DNA of 6,941 nt from Candidatus Jordarchaeia archaeon. GTDB lineage: Archaea > Asgardarchaeota > Jordiarchaeia > Jordiarchaeales > Freyrarchaeaceae. Shown in pieces: positions 5,659 through 6,941 of the stretch; within the stretch, counting starts at the first letter, position 1, and every line of letters begins with the position of its first letter. Location: contig JAHAWR010000080.1 of assembly GCA_018383835.1 (NCBI GenBank), positions 1-6,941 of the forward strand, read 5' to 3'. Under the pieces are notes generated by a model that saw only the letters and a program-made list of their open reading frames with translations, made no database searches and was not told the origin of the DNA. Made by a program: the position numbers and the translations under genes.

Positions 5659-6941
5659 GACAGCGGAGGAGAAGTTCAGAGAACTTGTCCCGTATAGGCC
5701 TTACCCGGCTCAGCTCCAGTATATGAGGGACGTCTTCAACCTCGTCGGGGAGGGGGGGGTCGGCTTCTTGGAGGCGCCGACGGGCTTCGGCAAGACTGTC
5801 TCCATACTCTCAGCCACTCTGCCCTACCCGTGCAGGCTCTTCTACTACTCTAGAACCCACATCCAGATGAGGCAGGTGGCTTGCGAGCTGGAGAGGATCA
5901 ACTCCTTAGGCTACGGGTTCACTGGCGTCGTGAGGGGCTCCAGAATCCAGCTCTGCCTCGACAGGGACGTGAGGGCAATGGACGACTACATAAGGGCAGA
6001 CGAGGTCTGCCTTTCGAGGATAAGAAGTGGAGAAGACGACGCGAGCCTCGCCGAGCTTTCCCTCCACAGGCTGGACATAACGATCTCAAGCCAAGACCAT
6101 CTCCCATCAGACCTGCCTTTATACTGCGAGTTCGAGGGGAGGAAAGTTGAGATCCCCAGCTACGTGCCGCGCAACGTCCCGACCGTTGCGAGCGTTGAAA
6201 GCCTCCTAAGCTACGGCGAGAGCAGAGAGATTTGCCCCTACTACTTGGCGAAGGCGCTCTCCCAAGTCTACAGGGTTGTCATCGGGTCATACAACTATCT
6301 TTTCCTGGACCCGGGGTTTAAGGGACACATCGTGATCATGGATGAGGCGCACAACATAGAGGACTTCTGCAAGGAAACCAAGTCCCATGTCCTCTCGAGG
6401 AGGACTGTTGAGAGAGCGATCGACGAGGTCAAGGAGGTGGACAGGCCCTGGGCCTCCGACATAGAGGCTTTCCTCGCCTTCCTCCTAGGGTTCTTCAACC
6501 ACGCCGACTTCAAAGGGGACGAGCTCCTGACGAAGAGCATGATACTCCGCGAGATGGAGGAGAACGGCGTAACGCTGGAGAGGCTGGAGGAGTTCCTGGA
6601 GAGTTGGCCGCTCATAATAAACATTCAGAGGGAGCTCATGGCTAGGAGGAGGAGGGTGGTCATCCTCGACAGGATGAGGGTCGCCCAAGTTTACGCGTTC
6701 ATGGAGGCTTTCACGTCGAGCAGGGAGGATGCCTATGTCGGCTTCTGGAACACTGACGACGAGAAGAACCCATCGCTCGAGTGGCTTTGCCTAGATCCGA
6801 AGATAGCTTTCGAGGAGGTCATGTCCGAGAAGCCTAGGGCTGTGATACTCACAAGCGGCACCCTGTCCCCCCTAGACGGGGTGGCTGCCCGCTTAGGTGT
6901 CCCAGAATCTCTCAAGAAGAGCTACCCCTCAGTTATAGCCA
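5651..6941 (+). CDS. XPD/Rad3-family Fe-S DNA helicase (3' truncated by window end)
   Basis: The visible 430 residues form the first part of a superfamily 2 XPD/Rad3 helicase, an ATP-driven 5'-3' DNA-unwinding enzyme of repair. In order: Q-motif YRPYPAQ (15-21), Walker A EAPTGFGKT (41-49, with F46 where Thr or Ser is usual), motif Ia YYSRTHIQMRQ (65-75), Fe-S region, the CPYY motif (195-198), SYNYL (213-217), DEAH box MDEAHN (230-235), a helical arch region (about 245-340), and TSGTLSPL (401-408). The likely Fe-S ligands are C102, C120, C159 and C195; C102-C120 and C159-C195 spacings resemble human XPD (116-134 and 155-190). Helicase domain 2 is mostly beyond the window. An in-frame stop at 5627 bounds the start. 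TTG 5651 or GTG 5642 are candidates, neither with a strong ribosome binding site, and TTG is chosen because it overlaps the mini-ORF stop. Whether this is the sole XPD of the organism or a second paralogue cannot be told. Confidence 0.92.
   Translation, partial: MSETAEEKFRELVPYRPYPAQLQYMRDVFNLVGEGGVGFLEAPTGFGKTVSILSATLPYPCRLFYYSRTHIQMRQVACELERINSLGYGFTGVVRGSRIQLCLDRDVRAMDDYIRADEVCLSRIRSGEDDASLAELSLHRLDITISSQDHLPSDLPLYCEFEGRKVEIPSYVPRNVPTVASVESLLSYGESREICPYYLAKALSQVYRVVIGSYNYLFLDPGFKGHIVIMDEAHNIEDFCKETKSHVLSRRTVERAIDEVKEVDRPWASDIEAFLAFLLGFFNHADFKGDELLTKSMILREMEENGVTLERLEEFLESWPLIINIQRELMARRRRVVILDRMRVAQVYAFMEAFTSSREDAYVGFWNTDDEKNPSLEWLCLDPKIAFEEVMSEKPRAVILTSGTLSPLDGVAARLGVPESLKKSYPSVIA

Noticed and set aside
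5752..5759. Run of eight G residues in the helicase gene as a frameshift or phase-variation site
   Set aside because: The frame is family-typical on both sides (YRPYPAQ before, EAPTGFGKT after), so the run is read correctly; no evidence of a switch.
5881..6150. Plus-strand frame of 89 codons within the helicase region
   Set aside because: It is out of frame with the helicase, whose reading frame runs unbroken from 5630 to the window end with Fe-S and DEAH motifs on both sides.

Overview
The window looks like part of the chromosome of a thermophilic archaeon, most likely in the Thermoproteota/TACK group; I cannot name the genus. The signs are a fused ThiD-ThiN thiamine enzyme, an archaeal Rad3/XPD-type helicase, a PSTK/Kti12-like kinase, archaeal-type predicted nucleotidyltransferases, TATA boxes of the TTTAAA kind, strong GAGG-type ribosome binding sites, frequent AGG and ATA codons, GTG and TTG starts, and very tight gene packing. 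I see no mobile element, CRISPR array, tRNA or rRNA.

Layout: (i) 1-1254, plus strand, a LarA-family nickel-pincer racemase homologue. It ends 25 bp from the convergent end of (ii), a three-gene operon on the minus strand, transcribed from about 4160 down to 1280. This operon encodes a PSTK-like P-loop kinase (4149-3346), a predicted nucleotidyltransferase (3371-2385) that overlaps it, and a paralogous nucleotidyltransferase (2380-1280) beginning 4 nt after the previous stop. (iii) 4150-4223 is a short divergent promoter region with one near-palindromic TATA element that could serve both directions. (iv) 4224-5582, plus strand, is the ThiD-ThiN fusion (thiDN). (v) 5583-5650 is an A/T-rich gap with a good ribosome binding site in front of a 12-codon mini-ORF. 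(vi) 5651 to the window end, plus strand, is an XPD/Rad3-family Fe-S helicase cut off by the window edge.

The most interesting part is the minus-strand operon. The kinase resembles L-seryl-tRNA(Sec) kinase along its whole length, including the C-terminal helical region, but one active-site arginine appears replaced. It is translationally linked to two diverged copies of an uncharacterised archaeal nucleotidyltransferase, one of which seems to lack the third metal-binding carboxylate. Together they may form an undescribed RNA- or tRNA-directed phosphorylation/nucleotidylation module. That is inference from context; nothing in the window proves the substrate. The LarA homologue, thiDN and the helicase look like ordinary genes with separate roles: hydroxyacid epimerisation, thiamine phosphate synthesis and DNA repair.
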